From: an uncultured Lachnospiraceae bacterium
GTDB lineage: Bacteria > Bacillota > Clostridia > Lachnospirales > Lachnospiraceae
NCBI GenBank assembly: GCA_947588995.1
Contig: CANPZI010000003.1
Span: forward strand, 62,001-126,000
Direction: 5' to 3'
Length of the DNA: 64,000 nt
Part shown: positions 23,702 to 32,216 of the stretch, in pieces
Position numbering within the stretch: the first letter of the stretch is position 1
Layout: every line of letters starts with the position of its first letter
Notes under the pieces: model-generated
Seen by the model: the letters and a program-made list of their open reading frames with translations, nothing else
The model's database searches: none
What the model was told of the DNA's origin: nothing
Translations under genes and position numbers: made by a program

Positions 23702-26311
23702 TTATGTCGCCTCTGTCTTCTTCACCGCAGGTTTTGGCGCCGTCTTCTTCACGGTCGGAGATTTCCGTACCGTTTGCTTCGCCGCGGCTTTTTTTGCCGT
23801 CCGCTTTGCCGCGGGAGCTTTCTTGGCGGCAGGTGCTGCGGCGGCCTCTTTCTCTTCCACGGCTTTCTGCTGTGCCTGCTCGATCTCCTGCAGTTTCCGC
23901 TCCGCCTCCTGCGCTTTCTTTGTCATCTCCGCTGCGACTTTTGCCCGTTCTTTTGCCTCCGCCTCCGCGGCTTTGGCCAGCTTTTTCGCCTCCTCGGCCT
24001 CCCGGACGGCCGTTCGGGCATTCTCCTCCGCGATTCTGCGCTCCTCCGCCTCTTTCCGCCTGCGAAGTTCCTCTGCGCGCTTTCTCTCGATCTCCTCTTT
24101 CTCCTGCGCGGTGTATGGCGTATAAGAAAAAATGCTCACGGACAGCGGTGCGCTCACCATATCGATGGCATAGGGCTTGCCGTCCCACTCCGCCTCTATC
24201 GTCTCGCAGACTTTTCTGTTGACCGTGCCGCTGCCGCCATAGATCCTGGCGTCGGTATTCAGGACTTCCCTGTACTTGCCTTCATAGGGTACCCCTACGC
24301 GGAATTCCTGTTTCACATTGGCGAAATTCGCCACCACCACCAGCGACTCCTCCGCCCTGTCCGCCTTGCGCAGATAGGACAGCATGCAGGCATTGGGCGT
24401 GATGCAGTTGATCCACTCGAAGCCCTCCCAGGAATTATCTTTCCTGTACAGTGCCGGCTGTGCGGCGTAGAATTTGTTGAGATCGGCGATCAGGCGGTTG
24501 AGCTTTGCGTGCTCGTCCACCTTGAGCAGTTCCCACTCCACTTCCCTCTCCTCGCTGAACTCGTCGTACTCTCCGATATCCTGCCCCATGAAAATGAGTT
24601 TCTTGCCGGGGTGCGTCATATGGTAGGCATAGGTCAGCCGCATATTCGCAAACTGTTCCTGCCTGTCGCCCGGCATTTTGCCGATAAGCGTCGCCTTGCC
24701 GTGTACTACCTCGTCATGGGAGAACACCAGCATGAATTTTTCACTGTAGGCGTAGATCATGCTGAACGTCAGATCATTGTGCCGTCCCGAGCGGAAATAG
24801 GGATCCGTTCTGATATAGTTCAGATAATCGTTCATAAAGCCCATATTCCACTTCAGATCAAAGCCCAGGCCGTCCTCGTCCAGCGCGCCCGTGACCTTGG
24901 GCCAGGCCGTGGATTCCTCCGCAATCATCAGCACGCCCTTGTTGCGCTTCTTCATCACGGAGTTGAGATGCTTTAAGAATTCCACCGCCTCCAGATTCTC
25001 ATTGCCGCCGTAGATATTGGCCACCCACTCTCCGTCATTCTTGCCGTAATCGAGATACAGCATGGAAGCGACCGCGTCAATGCGGATGCCGTCCGCGTGA
25101 TACTTTTCCGCCCAATACAGCGCGTTGGCGATCAGATAATTGCGCACCTCCGATCTGCCGTAATTATACAGAAGCGTGCCCCAGTGCGGGTGGAAGCCCT
25201 GCCTGGGATCCTGATGCTCGTACAGACAGGTGCCGTCGAAGCCGGACAGCCCGTAGGTATCCCGCGGAAAATGTGCCGGAACCCAGTCCAGGATCACGCC
25301 GATCCCTGCCTTGTGCAGTTCGTTCATAAAAAACATGAAGTCCTCCGCCGTGCCGTATCTGGATGTGGGCGCATAATAACCGATCACCTGATAACCCCAG
25401 GAGGCGTCCAGCGGGTGCTCCATCACCGGCATCAGTTCCACGTGCGTATATCCCATCTTCTGCACATACGCGATGATCTTGGGCGCAAGTTCCCGATAAT
25501 TACAGTATTCCCTGCCATCCGCCGGTTTTGCGAAAGAGCCGAGATAAACCTCATAAACGTTCATGGGCTTGTCCTCCGCCTGAAGCCCGGCCCGTTTTTT
25601 CAGCCAGGCGGCGTCCTCCCACTTAAACCCGTCTATCTTTCTCACGATCGAGGCGGTGTTCGGCCGAAGCTGCTGACCGAAAGCATAAGGATCGGCTTTC
25701 AGGAAAGTCAGCCCGCCCTTTGCCTTAATTTCATACTTGTAGCACGCGCCTTCGTCGACATCCGGTATAAAGAGTTCAAAGATACCGGAATCCCACAGCC
25801 TGCGCATCTGGTGTGTCCTGCCGTCCCAATCGTTAAAATCTCCCACCACGCTGACGCGCATGGCGTTCGGCGCCCAAACCGCAAACAGCGTGCCTTTTAC
25901 CCCATCGACTGTCATGACATGCGCGCCCAGCTTCTCATAGACCGTATAATGGATGCCCGCATTGAACTTCTCCGCATCTTCCCTCGCAATCCGCGGCGGA
26001 TAATTGTAGGCGTCCCTCACCTTTTTCAGAGAACCGTCCTGCGCCTCCACAATATATTCGTATGCGGGGATTTTCTTGCCCGGAAGAAGCAGGGCGAAAT
26101 ATCCCTCCTCGTCCGCCATCTCCATCTTGTAGCTCTTATCCCCCTCCAACGGCTGTAAGCGCACGCTTTTCGCACCTGGCTGGAACGTCTGCACCAGCAC
26201 GGAAGCGCCCGTCACATGCGCGCCGAGTACACTGTGCGGATTGTCGGATTCGGAGTACACGATACCCTCTATTTCAGGCCAGTTCATCAGCTTATATAAT
26301 TTTTTGTTCAT
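23702..26311 (-). CDS. glgB: 1,4-alpha-glucan (glycogen) branching enzyme with long basic C-terminal tail
   Basis: An 869-residue GH13 enzyme. It has an N-terminal CBM48 region (about 120-200, FAVWAPNAMRVSVVGDFNDWDG), and catalytic landmarks VELMPVMEHP, DWVPAHFP, GIRIDAVASMLYLDYG (nucleophile Asp), LMIAEEST (acid Glu) and FSHDEVVHGK. It creates alpha-1,6 branches in glycogen. The core ends near residue 740. The last ~130 residues are not part of known GlgB: a Glu/Lys/Ala/Arg-rich coiled-coil (about 738-825) and a lysine-alanine-proline tail (about 826-869, AAKKAPAAKRTAKKAAAKQ and repeats) like histone H1. The tail is in frame without disruption. Other glg genes are not in the window. Confidence 0.93.
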   Translation of the reverse strand: MNKKLYKLMNWPEIEGIVYSESDNPHSVLGAHVTGASVLVQTFQPGAKSVRLQPLEGDKSYKMEMADEEGYFALLLPGKKIPAYEYIVEAQDGSLKKVRDAYNYPPRIAREDAEKFNAGIHYTVYEKLGAHVMTVDGVKGTLFAVWAPNAMRVSVVGDFNDWDGRTHQMRRLWDSGIFELFIPDVDEGACYKYEIKAKGGLTFLKADPYAFGQQLRPNTASIVRKIDGFKWEDAAWLKKRAGLQAEDKPMNVYEVYLGSFAKPADGREYCNYRELAPKIIAYVQKMGYTHVELMPVMEHPLDASWGYQVIGYYAPTSRYGTAEDFMFFMNELHKAGIGVILDWVPAHFPRDTYGLSGFDGTCLYEHQDPRQGFHPHWGTLLYNYGRSEVRNYLIANALYWAEKYHADGIRIDAVASMLYLDYGKNDGEWVANIYGGNENLEAVEFLKHLNSVMKKRNKGVLMIAEESTAWPKVTGALDEDGLGFDLKWNMGFMNDYLNYIRTDPYFRSGRHNDLTFSMIYAYSEKFMLVFSHDEVVHGKATLIGKMPGDRQEQFANMRLTYAYHMTHPGKKLIFMGQDIGEYDEFSEEREVEWELLKVDEHAKLNRLIADLNKFYAAQPALYRKDNSWEGFEWINCITPNACMLSYLRKADRAEESLVVVANFANVKQEFRVGVPYEGKYREVLNTDARIYGGSGTVNRKVCETIEAEWDGKPYAIDMVSAPLSVSIFSYTPYTAQEKEEIERKRAEELRRRKEAEERRIAEENARTAVREAEEAKKLAKAAEAEAKERAKVAAEMTKKAQEAERKLQEIEQAQQKAVEEKEAAAAPAAKKAPAAKRTAKKAAAKQTVRKSPTVKKTAPKPAVKKTEAT

Positions 26312-26365
26312 GTTCTCTCCCCTCTCACATGTTTTATCGGTATCAGGCTCTGCTCTTTCACAAAC

Positions 26366-27607
26366 TCAGGACTCTATCCTGTGAATCAGCAGGCCGCTTC
26401 TGAGTTTCGGCTCAAACCAGGTGGACTTCGGCGGCATCAGCTGTCCCGCGTCGGACACGGCAAACAGTTCATGGATATCTGTGGGATACATGGCGAATGC
26501 CGCTTTCGCATCCTCATGCACGCGCCGCACCAGTTCTTCAAGACCCCTGATACCGCCCACAAAATCGATGCGCTCGTCCGTCCGGGGATCCCCGATACCC
26601 AGCAGAGGCGCAAGCAGCTCTCTCTGCAGGACCGCAACGTCCAGATCACGGACGGCGTCGCCTGTATACTGCTCTCTTCTGATCCGCAGACAGTACCATC
26701 TGTCTTTCAGATACATACCGATCTCACCCTTGCGGACCGGCCTGTACGGCTCCGCGCCGGCCTCGGAGATATCGAAAATCCGCCCCGCCTGTGCGAGGAA
26801 TTCTGCCTCTGAATATCCGTTCAGAGATTTCACCACCCGGTTATAATCCATGATCATCAGCTGATCGTCCGGAAACAGTACCGACAGGAAATAGTTGAAC
26901 TCTTCCTCTCCCGTATATCCCGGATGCGCCTCCCTGCGCATGCGGGAAACTTTGACCGCCGAGGCGCACCTGTGATGTCCGTCCGCGATGTAGATCGTCT
27001 CCACCTGCGCGAACTCCTGTCTGAGCCTCCTCACCGCGCTCTCGTCATCGACCACCCACAGCCTGTGTGTGACACCGTCCTCCGCCGTAAAGTCATAGAC
27101 GGGAGCTTTTTGCATCGCCTTATGTACCTCTTCCTCTATTCCCTCACGCCTGCGGTAGGCCAGAAAAATCGGCCCCGTCTGCGCGCTGCAGGCGTCCACA
27201 TGCCGTATGCGGTCCGCCTCCTTGTCCGCCCTGGTGTTCTCATGTTTCTTGATGACCTGATTCTCGTAGTCGTCCACAGAAGCACAGGCGCCGATTCCCA
27301 CCTGAGAGCGCCCGTCCATCACCAGTTCGTACACATAGTAGGCCTCCCGCTCCTCCTCCACGAACAGACCGTCCCGAACCATCCCGTCGAGCATATCCCG
27401 CGCCCTGTCGTAGACTTCCGGCGCATACATGTCGCAGTCTGCGGGGAACTGTGTCTCCGGCCTGTCAATCCTCAGAAACGTATAGGGATCGCCCTGTACT
27501 TTCCTGTAGGCCTCCGTCCTGCTGTATACGTCATAGGGGAGCGCCGCGATCCGGTCCGCCAGATCAGCCCTCGGCCTGAGCGCCCGAAAAGGTTTTACAT
27601 CAGCCAT
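26366..27607 (-). CDS. DUF1015 family protein
   Basis: A 413-residue cytoplasmic protein with the DUF1015 signature set: PFRALRP and IAALPYDVYSR at the N-terminus, DPYTFLRIDRPE, IKKHENTRADKEADRIRH, and YIADGHHRCASA (about residue 215). Start set at 27607 behind GGAGAG. The family is often found beside serA/serC in Clostridia, as here about 0.8 kb away, and is therefore suspected to act in serine metabolism, but no activity is established. In this genome a small divergent-strand gene and terminators lie between it and serA, so it has its own transcription unit. Confidence 0.85.
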   Translation of the reverse strand: MADVKPFRALRPRADLADRIAALPYDVYSRTEAYRKVQGDPYTFLRIDRPETQFPADCDMYAPEVYDRARDMLDGMVRDGLFVEEEREAYYVYELVMDGRSQVGIGACASVDDYENQVIKKHENTRADKEADRIRHVDACSAQTGPIFLAYRRREGIEEEVHKAMQKAPVYDFTAEDGVTHRLWVVDDESAVRRLRQEFAQVETIYIADGHHRCASAVKVSRMRREAHPGYTGEEEFNYFLSVLFPDDQLMIMDYNRVVKSLNGYSEAEFLAQAGRIFDISEAGAEPYRPVRKGEIGMYLKDRWYCLRIRREQYTGDAVRDLDVAVLQRELLAPLLGIGDPRTDERIDFVGGIRGLEELVRRVHEDAKAAFAMYPTDIHELFAVSDAGQLMPPKSTWFEPKLRSGLLIHRIES

Positions 27608-27718
27608 AATCTCTCCTGTCCGCTGTCTTTTACGCAGGTCGGACAGACGCCCGCCCGCGCTCATATTTATTTTATTTTAACAAATAAGCCTATACAGCAC
27701 AAGCGCGAAGTGATAAAA

Positions 27719-27777
27719 TATAGACGCAGTGGAAAAACAAGCGCTGCGAAGCAGCATTTGTTTTTCCTGCGTCTATA
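27719..27777. repeat. 59-bp near-perfect hairpin
   Basis: TATAGACGCAG (27719-27729) pairs with CTGCGTCTATA (27767-27777); inside, GGAAAAACAA (27731-27740) pairs with TTGTTTTTCC (27758-27767 region), and the tip is GCTGC-GAA-GCAGC. It adjoins the tandem repeat that follows and shares its CTGCGAAGCAG tip. Confidence 0.8.
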
Positions 27778-27890
27778 ACGAGCAAACTGTCTGCGAAGCA
27801 GACATTAAGCGCGCCAGCGCGTGTTTGCGAGTATAACGAGCAGATCTCCTGCGAAGCAGGAGAATGAGCACGTCAGCGCGTATCTGCGAG
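27775..27890. repeat. Two 59-bp tandem structured repeats with co-varying stems
   Basis: Units begin at about 27776 and 27835 with TATAACGAGCA. In unit one the outer stem is GCAAAC/GTTTGC and the inner hairpin GTCTGC-GAA-GCAGAC; in unit two the outer stem is GCAGAT/ATCTGC and the inner hairpin CTCCTGC-GAA-GCAGGAG. Bases change on both sides of each stem while pairing is kept. A second small hairpin (GCGC-GCCA-GCGC in unit one) is poorly kept in unit two. This indicates selection on folding in DNA or RNA. Confidence 0.8.
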
Positions 27891-27922
27891 TTTATTATAT
27901 AAATAAAAAGGAAGTGTACCTC

Positions 27923-28207
27923 ATGACCCCTGAAAACAAAAAACTCCTCGACCGCATCAATGCCTACGCGGAGGATGTCCTGGCGGACATCGATCCGCAG
28001 AAGACGCCCATATCGTTCCAGCTGGACAAGTTAAAGCCTGTCATGCAGGAGATTGCCAACGAGAAAGGCATGCCCCTCGAGGACGTCTTCATCCTCTACA
28101 TGGATCTCGCCAGCGAGGCCTCCGTGGAAGCGGAAAAGCGGCTGCAGGCCACGCTTGACGACGAGCATGACCCCGATTTTTCCAAGATTGCCAATCGGCT
28201 GAACTGA
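27923..28207 (+). CDS. Small hypothetical acidic protein
   Basis: A 94-residue protein. The frame extends upstream to 27821 but runs through the structured repeat; the ATG at 27923 has AGGAAG at good spacing. The sequence is acidic and helical (LDRINAYAEDVLADID, KPVMQEIANEKGMPLEDVFILYMDLASEASVEAEKRL) with no membrane segment or cysteine. It has a terminator right after it, so it is a single-gene unit on the plus strand between the ser operon and the DUF1015 gene. I do not recognise a family; coding is supported by start, terminator and codon use. Confidence 0.7.
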   Translation: MTPENKKLLDRINAYAEDVLADIDPQKTPISFQLDKLKPVMQEIANEKGMPLEDVFILYMDLASEASVEAEKRLQATLDDEHDPDFSKIANRLN

Positions 28208-28217
28208 GCAGTGCGAT

Positions 28218-28236
28218 CCTGCCCGGTGGGCTTTTT
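28218..28236 (+). terminator. Terminator of the small hypothetical gene
   Basis: GCCC-GGT-GGGC followed by TTTTT, a dozen bases after the stop codon. Confidence 0.7.
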
Positions 28237-28273
28237 GCGCAATAGGAAATGCCGGAAGAATTTTCCAAATTGT

Positions 28274-28305
28274 ATAAAAAGAGCGCGGACCGAGGTCTGC
28301 GCTCT
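28274..28305 (-). terminator. Terminator of serCA
   Basis: On the minus strand AGAGCGCAGACC pairs with GGTCCGCGCTCT (one wobble), followed by TTTTTAT. It sits about 60 bases past the serA stop. Confidence 0.85.
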
Positions 28306-28338
28306 GCTTACGCGAATCTGTTGTGTTGATTCTTTTGC

Positions 28339-28359
28339 GCCGCCGGTTTTTCCGGCGGT
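28339..28359. terminator. GC-rich hairpin next to the serA stop
   Basis: GCCGCCGG and CCGGCGG pair around a five-base T/A loop. It directly follows the serA stop codon on the minus strand, but the flank is not a clean T-run; it may be an RNA-stabilising end or a weak terminator. Confidence 0.5.
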
Positions 28360-28361
28360 TC

Positions 28362-29525
28362 TTATTTGACTACCCTGACTCTGAATACGCCCTCGATGGA
28401 CTGCAGCCTGCGGATGATCTCCTCCGAGGCCGGCGCCTCAATGTCGAGCATCGTGTAGGCTACCTCGCCTTTAGACTTATTCGTCATATCGCTGATGTTG
28501 ATGCCGTTGTCGCCGAAGCACGCCGTGAACTTCGTGATCATATTGGCGATGTTCTTGTGGAAGATCGCCACACGGCCCGCCTGCGCGCAGATACCCATGT
28601 CGCAGTGGGGATAATTCACGCTGTTGACAATATTGCCGTTCTCCAGATAATTCTTGAGTTCCTTGACGGCCATCACCGCACAGTTGTCCTCAGACTCTTC
28701 CGTGGAAGCGCCCAGATGCGGGATCACGATACAGCCCTCCTGCCCCGCCGTCACCGCATTCGGGAAATCGGAGACATACTTGCGGATCTTGCCTGCCTTG
28801 AGCGCCTCCAGCACCGCTTTCTCATCCACCAGAAGATCTCTGGCAAAATTTAAGAGAATCACGCCGTCTTTCATCTGCTCAATGGCTTCTCTGCCGATCA
28901 TGCCTTTCGTGGAATCCATGAGCGGCACATGAATAGTAATGTAATCACACTCCGCATAGATCTCCTCCACATTCAGCACATGCTTTACGTCACGGCTTAA
29001 ATTCCACGCCGCATCGACGGACACGTATGGATCATAGCCGTATACTTCCATGCCCAGATGCTTCGCCACATTCGCCACTTTGACGCCGATCGCGCCCAGG
29101 CCCACGATACCCAGTTTCTTACCCTCAATCTCCGTGCCGGCAAAGTTTTTCTTCGCTTTCTCCGCGTTCTTGCCCACATTCTCGTCGCTCTGATTTTCTT
29201 TCACCCACTCGATACCGCCGACCACGTCGCGGGCTGCCAGCAGCATACCGGCGATCACCAGCTCTTTCACGCCGTTGGCGTTTGCGCCGGGCGTATTGAA
29301 GACGACGATGCCTTTCTCGGCGCATCTGTCAAGCGGGATATTGTTCACGCCCGCTCCTGCCCTCGCGATGGCAAGCAGATTATCGGGAAACTCCATGTCG
29401 TGCATGGCGGCGCTGCGCACCAGAATACCGTCCGCTTCATTCACATTGTCCGTCTTCACATACTGATCGCTGAATTTGGCAAGACCCACTCCCGCGATAG
29501 GATTTAAGCAATGATATTTAAACAT
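28362..29525 (-). CDS. serA: D-3-phosphoglycerate dehydrogenase
   Basis: A 387-residue NAD-dependent enzyme that starts serine synthesis. Visible: substrate-side start LVRSAAMHDMEFPDNLLAIARAGAGVNNIPLD (in two parts), the dinucleotide loop GIVGLGAIGVKVANVAK, the catalytic histidine region VIPHLGASTEESEDN, and a C-terminal ACT domain (about 315-387, VAIFHKNIANMITKF), which usually gives serine feedback. The intervening domain of long SerA is absent. The ATG at 29525 is preceded by AAAGAGGAAAC; the longer frame is rejected because it overlaps the serC end without a ribosome site. It lies 32 bases after serC. Confidence 0.94.
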   Translation of the reverse strand: MFKYHCLNPIAGVGLAKFSDQYVKTDNVNEADGILVRSAAMHDMEFPDNLLAIARAGAGVNNIPLDRCAEKGIVVFNTPGANANGVKELVIAGMLLAARDVVGGIEWVKENQSDENVGKNAEKAKKNFAGTEIEGKKLGIVGLGAIGVKVANVAKHLGMEVYGYDPYVSVDAAWNLSRDVKHVLNVEEIYAECDYITIHVPLMDSTKGMIGREAIEQMKDGVILLNFARDLLVDEKAVLEALKAGKIRKYVSDFPNAVTAGQEGCIVIPHLGASTEESEDNCAVMAVKELKNYLENGNIVNSVNYPHCDMGICAQAGRVAIFHKNIANMITKFTACFGDNGINISDMTNKSKGEVAYTMLDIEAPASEEIIRRLQSIEGVFRVRVVK

Positions 29526-29557
29526 TCTGTTTCCTCTTTTCTGTCTTTCTATATATA

Positions 29558-30640
29558 TCACTTGTTATTTTTCTCAAACTCTCTCATGAATGCGACCAGC
29601 TTCTCCACACCCTCGGTCGGCATGGCATTGTAAATGCTCGCCCGCATACCGCCCACGGTGCGGTGGCCTTTCAGATTCACGAACCCTGCCTCTGCCGCTT
29701 CCTTGACGAATTTCGCGTCCAGTTCCTCGCTGCCTGTCACAAAAGGAACGTTCATGATAGAGCGGTCTTCTTTCCTGACCGTCCCGCGGAACAGTTCGCT
29801 CGCATCGAGAAAATCATACAGGATCCCTGCCTTTTTCTCATTTGTCGCTTTCATCGCCTCCAGGCCGCCGTTTTTCAGAAGCCACTTGAAGACCTTGCCG
29901 CATATGTAGATGCCGTAGCACGGCGGCGTATTGTACAGAGAGTCGTTGTCCGCGTGCACCTTGTATTTCATCATCGTGGGCGTTCCCGGCAGCACGTCGT
30001 CCGTCAGCAGATCCTCCCTGATGATGACCACCTGCGTACCCGCGGGGCCGACATTCTTCTGCACACCCGCGTACACCATCCCGTACTTCGTCACATCCAT
30101 GGGCTCGGACAGGAAGCAGGAGGACACGTCGGACACAAGGATCCTGCCCTTGGTGTTCGGCAGCGTGTGGTACTTCGTCCCGTAGATCGTGTTGTTTTCA
30201 CAGATATAGACATAATCCATATCGTCCGTGATCGGCAGATCGGAACAGTCCGGAATATAGGAGAACGTCTTGTCGGCAGAGGAGGCAAGCTCCACGGCCT
30301 CACCGTAAATCTTAGCCTCCGCAAAAGCTTTCTTTGCCCACTGTCCGGTCAGAATATAACCGGCCTTGCGGTTTTTCATCAGATTCATCGGCACGGAGGC
30401 GAAGATCAGGCTCGCCCCGCCCTGCAGAAACAGCACTTTATAGTTGTCGGGAATCCCCAGAAGCGTCCGCAGATCCGCCTCGGCTTCCTTGATGATGGTA
30501 TCGTAAACCTTGGAGCGGTGACTCATCTCCATCACCGACATACCGCATCCCTTATAGTCCAGCATTTCCTCCGCGGCTTCCCGCAGCACTTCCTCCGGGA
30601 GAACCGCCGGCCCCGCCGAAAAATTATATACTCTAGCCAC
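29558..30640 (-). CDS. serC: Phosphoserine aminotransferase
   Basis: A 360-residue PLP enzyme converting 3-phosphohydroxypyruvate and glutamate to phosphoserine. N-terminus VYNFSAGPAVLPEEVL, the loop FLQGGASLIF, and the PLP lysine in YAGVQKNVGPAG (about residue 195) identify it. The start codon is GTG at 30640 behind GGAGGAG. First gene of the serCA operon. serB is not present in the window. Confidence 0.95.
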   Translation of the reverse strand: MARVYNFSAGPAVLPEEVLREAAEEMLDYKGCGMSVMEMSHRSKVYDTIIKEAEADLRTLLGIPDNYKVLFLQGGASLIFASVPMNLMKNRKAGYILTGQWAKKAFAEAKIYGEAVELASSADKTFSYIPDCSDLPITDDMDYVYICENNTIYGTKYHTLPNTKGRILVSDVSSCFLSEPMDVTKYGMVYAGVQKNVGPAGTQVVIIREDLLTDDVLPGTPTMMKYKVHADNDSLYNTPPCYGIYICGKVFKWLLKNGGLEAMKATNEKKAGILYDFLDASELFRGTVRKEDRSIMNVPFVTGSEELDAKFVKEAAEAGFVNLKGHRTVGGMRASIYNAMPTEGVEKLVAFMREFEKNNK

Positions 30641-30685
30641 TTTTCACTCCTCCAATGCTATGCGTAAATTTATAGAACAACAAAC

Positions 30686-30714
30686 ATTTTACCCGTTTCG
30701 TCTGCTTAAGTCAA
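30686..30714 (-). promoter_or_regulatory. Promoter of serCA
   Basis: TTGACT (30714-30709), 17-base spacer, TAAAAT (30691-30686), 46 bases before the GTG start. Confidence 0.75.
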
Positions 30715-30759
30715 TTATAACCGTAAATTTTTCACAGCCGGACACCGGCACTATCAATA

Positions 30760-32163
30760 TCAATAGAACATGACGACCGGCGTCCCCACCTCCACGCTGT
30801 CGTACAGCTTAGCCATCACGTCCCCCGGCGTGTTGATGCAGCCGTGGGAACCGTTCGTCTGATAGATGGTTCCGCCGAACTTTCTGCGCCACGCCGCATC
30901 GTGGATGCCGATATTGCCCTTTACGGGCATCCAGAAGTCCACGTGGGAGGCGTAACCCGGCCCGCGCAGGATGCGGTTTTTCTGTTTGAGATAGACATAG
31001 TTGACACCGGAGGGCGTACCCATTCTGCGGGAGGTATTCCCCGTCACAACCGGCGTGGAGAGACGCTGTATGCCATCCACATAATAGTACAGCATCTGCT
31101 CCCCCATATCCACCTCGATGTAGGTGCTGCCAATGTCATTACGGCCCTGCGCGAGAGCTTTCTGCGAATAGACGGGCTCGTGCAGTTCCTCTTTCCCCTG
31201 CAGGAAAGCGTCGGTCAGATACGCGATCTCCGCCTCGCGGTCAATCCGGTTGCCGTAGGTGCCGCCCTCCACCTTGACGATATCTCCTCTCGTCGCGCGA
31301 AACTGCCTCTCTGCGCCAACCGTGTCGTACTCATCCGCCAGCCCGTTGACAAATTCCTCAACCGCCCCTTCCCGCAGCTTCAGCGCACCGTTTTCATCTG
31401 TGGCAAAACCACCGTCCTCCGTCAGTTCGATCCAGTCACAGACCACCGACGCGTCCACGGGAATCTGCTCGTCTCCCATCACATAGACGATGCCGCACTG
31501 CTGAAAGTCCTCCACCTTCTCCCACAGCGCAAGCGTCTCCCGCATCGGCGCGGTCAGTTCCAGATCATGGTAACAGCCCGCATCCTGCAGGGACACCTCG
31601 TCCGCCGACTGCTCTATGGCCTCCACAATCGCCTCCCGCGCCTCGTCCACGTTCAACACTTCCGTCCTCTCGTTCAAAAGCTCGTAGCCGTGATTCGTCC
31701 TGATAATCGCAATCCTGCGCTCTACATCACTCTCCCCGCTTTCCACCGCCAGGAAAGGAATCCCATCCAGGATATGTGCAAGCGCCTCGCTGTCATAGGT
31801 CACCACCGGATGCAGCTCTCTGCTGTCCCCGTGATACAGGCTCTCAATCCACGCCCAGGGATTCTGCTGCTTTTGATAGATTTCCAGCGCCTTGATAAAA
31901 TCAAACTGATAATCAATCTCTTCCGCGGCAATCCTGCAGGAGTTGCCGTCCTTGTCGAGCACTGTGAGACCGTCATAGCTAAAATCCTGCACAAGATCGG
32001 CGTTCACTTCCTCGATGCTTCTTCCCGTACAGTACACGTTGTTGATCCATGTCCCGTAAGCAAACGCATTGTGGTAATAAATGGCCAGTCCGATGTAGGT
32101 TCCCATCAGACTGACCAGAACAATACATAGTATGATCGCAAGATGTTTCAATACTGTCTTCAT
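30760..32163 (-). CDS. Membrane-anchored L,D-transpeptidase
   Basis: A 467-residue envelope enzyme. One N-terminal membrane helix (about 8-30) anchors it; a middle region (about 35-330) resembles the PG_binding_4 (VanW-associated) domain; the C-terminal YkuD domain (about 340-467) has the catalytic pattern IGIHDAAWRRKFGG and GSHGCINTPGDVMAKL with the nucleophile cysteine. It makes 3-3 peptidoglycan cross-links or attaches other amines. It follows ilvB by 53 bases on the same strand, an unusual place for a wall gene; the ribosome site is weak. Confidence 0.88.
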   Translation of the reverse strand: MKTVLKHLAIILCIVLVSLMGTYIGLAIYYHNAFAYGTWINNVYCTGRSIEEVNADLVQDFSYDGLTVLDKDGNSCRIAAEEIDYQFDFIKALEIYQKQQNPWAWIESLYHGDSRELHPVVTYDSEALAHILDGIPFLAVESGESDVERRIAIIRTNHGYELLNERTEVLNVDEAREAIVEAIEQSADEVSLQDAGCYHDLELTAPMRETLALWEKVEDFQQCGIVYVMGDEQIPVDASVVCDWIELTEDGGFATDENGALKLREGAVEEFVNGLADEYDTVGAERQFRATRGDIVKVEGGTYGNRIDREAEIAYLTDAFLQGKEELHEPVYSQKALAQGRNDIGSTYIEVDMGEQMLYYYVDGIQRLSTPVVTGNTSRRMGTPSGVNYVYLKQKNRILRGPGYASHVDFWMPVKGNIGIHDAAWRRKFGGTIYQTNGSHGCINTPGDVMAKLYDSVEVGTPVVMFY

Positions 32164-32216
32164 AACATGTTCCCGGTTACCTTAATCCAGTCATCTTCCG
32201 TACCTGTATACGCGCC

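Noticed and set aside
27719-27890. Possible CRISPR array
   Set aside because: Only two to three units, adjacent without spacers, and the stems differ between copies; no cas genes nearby.
27821-27922. N-terminal extension of the small plus-strand gene
   Set aside because: The extension runs through the structured repeat and has no ribosome site; the ATG at 27923 has AGGAAG.
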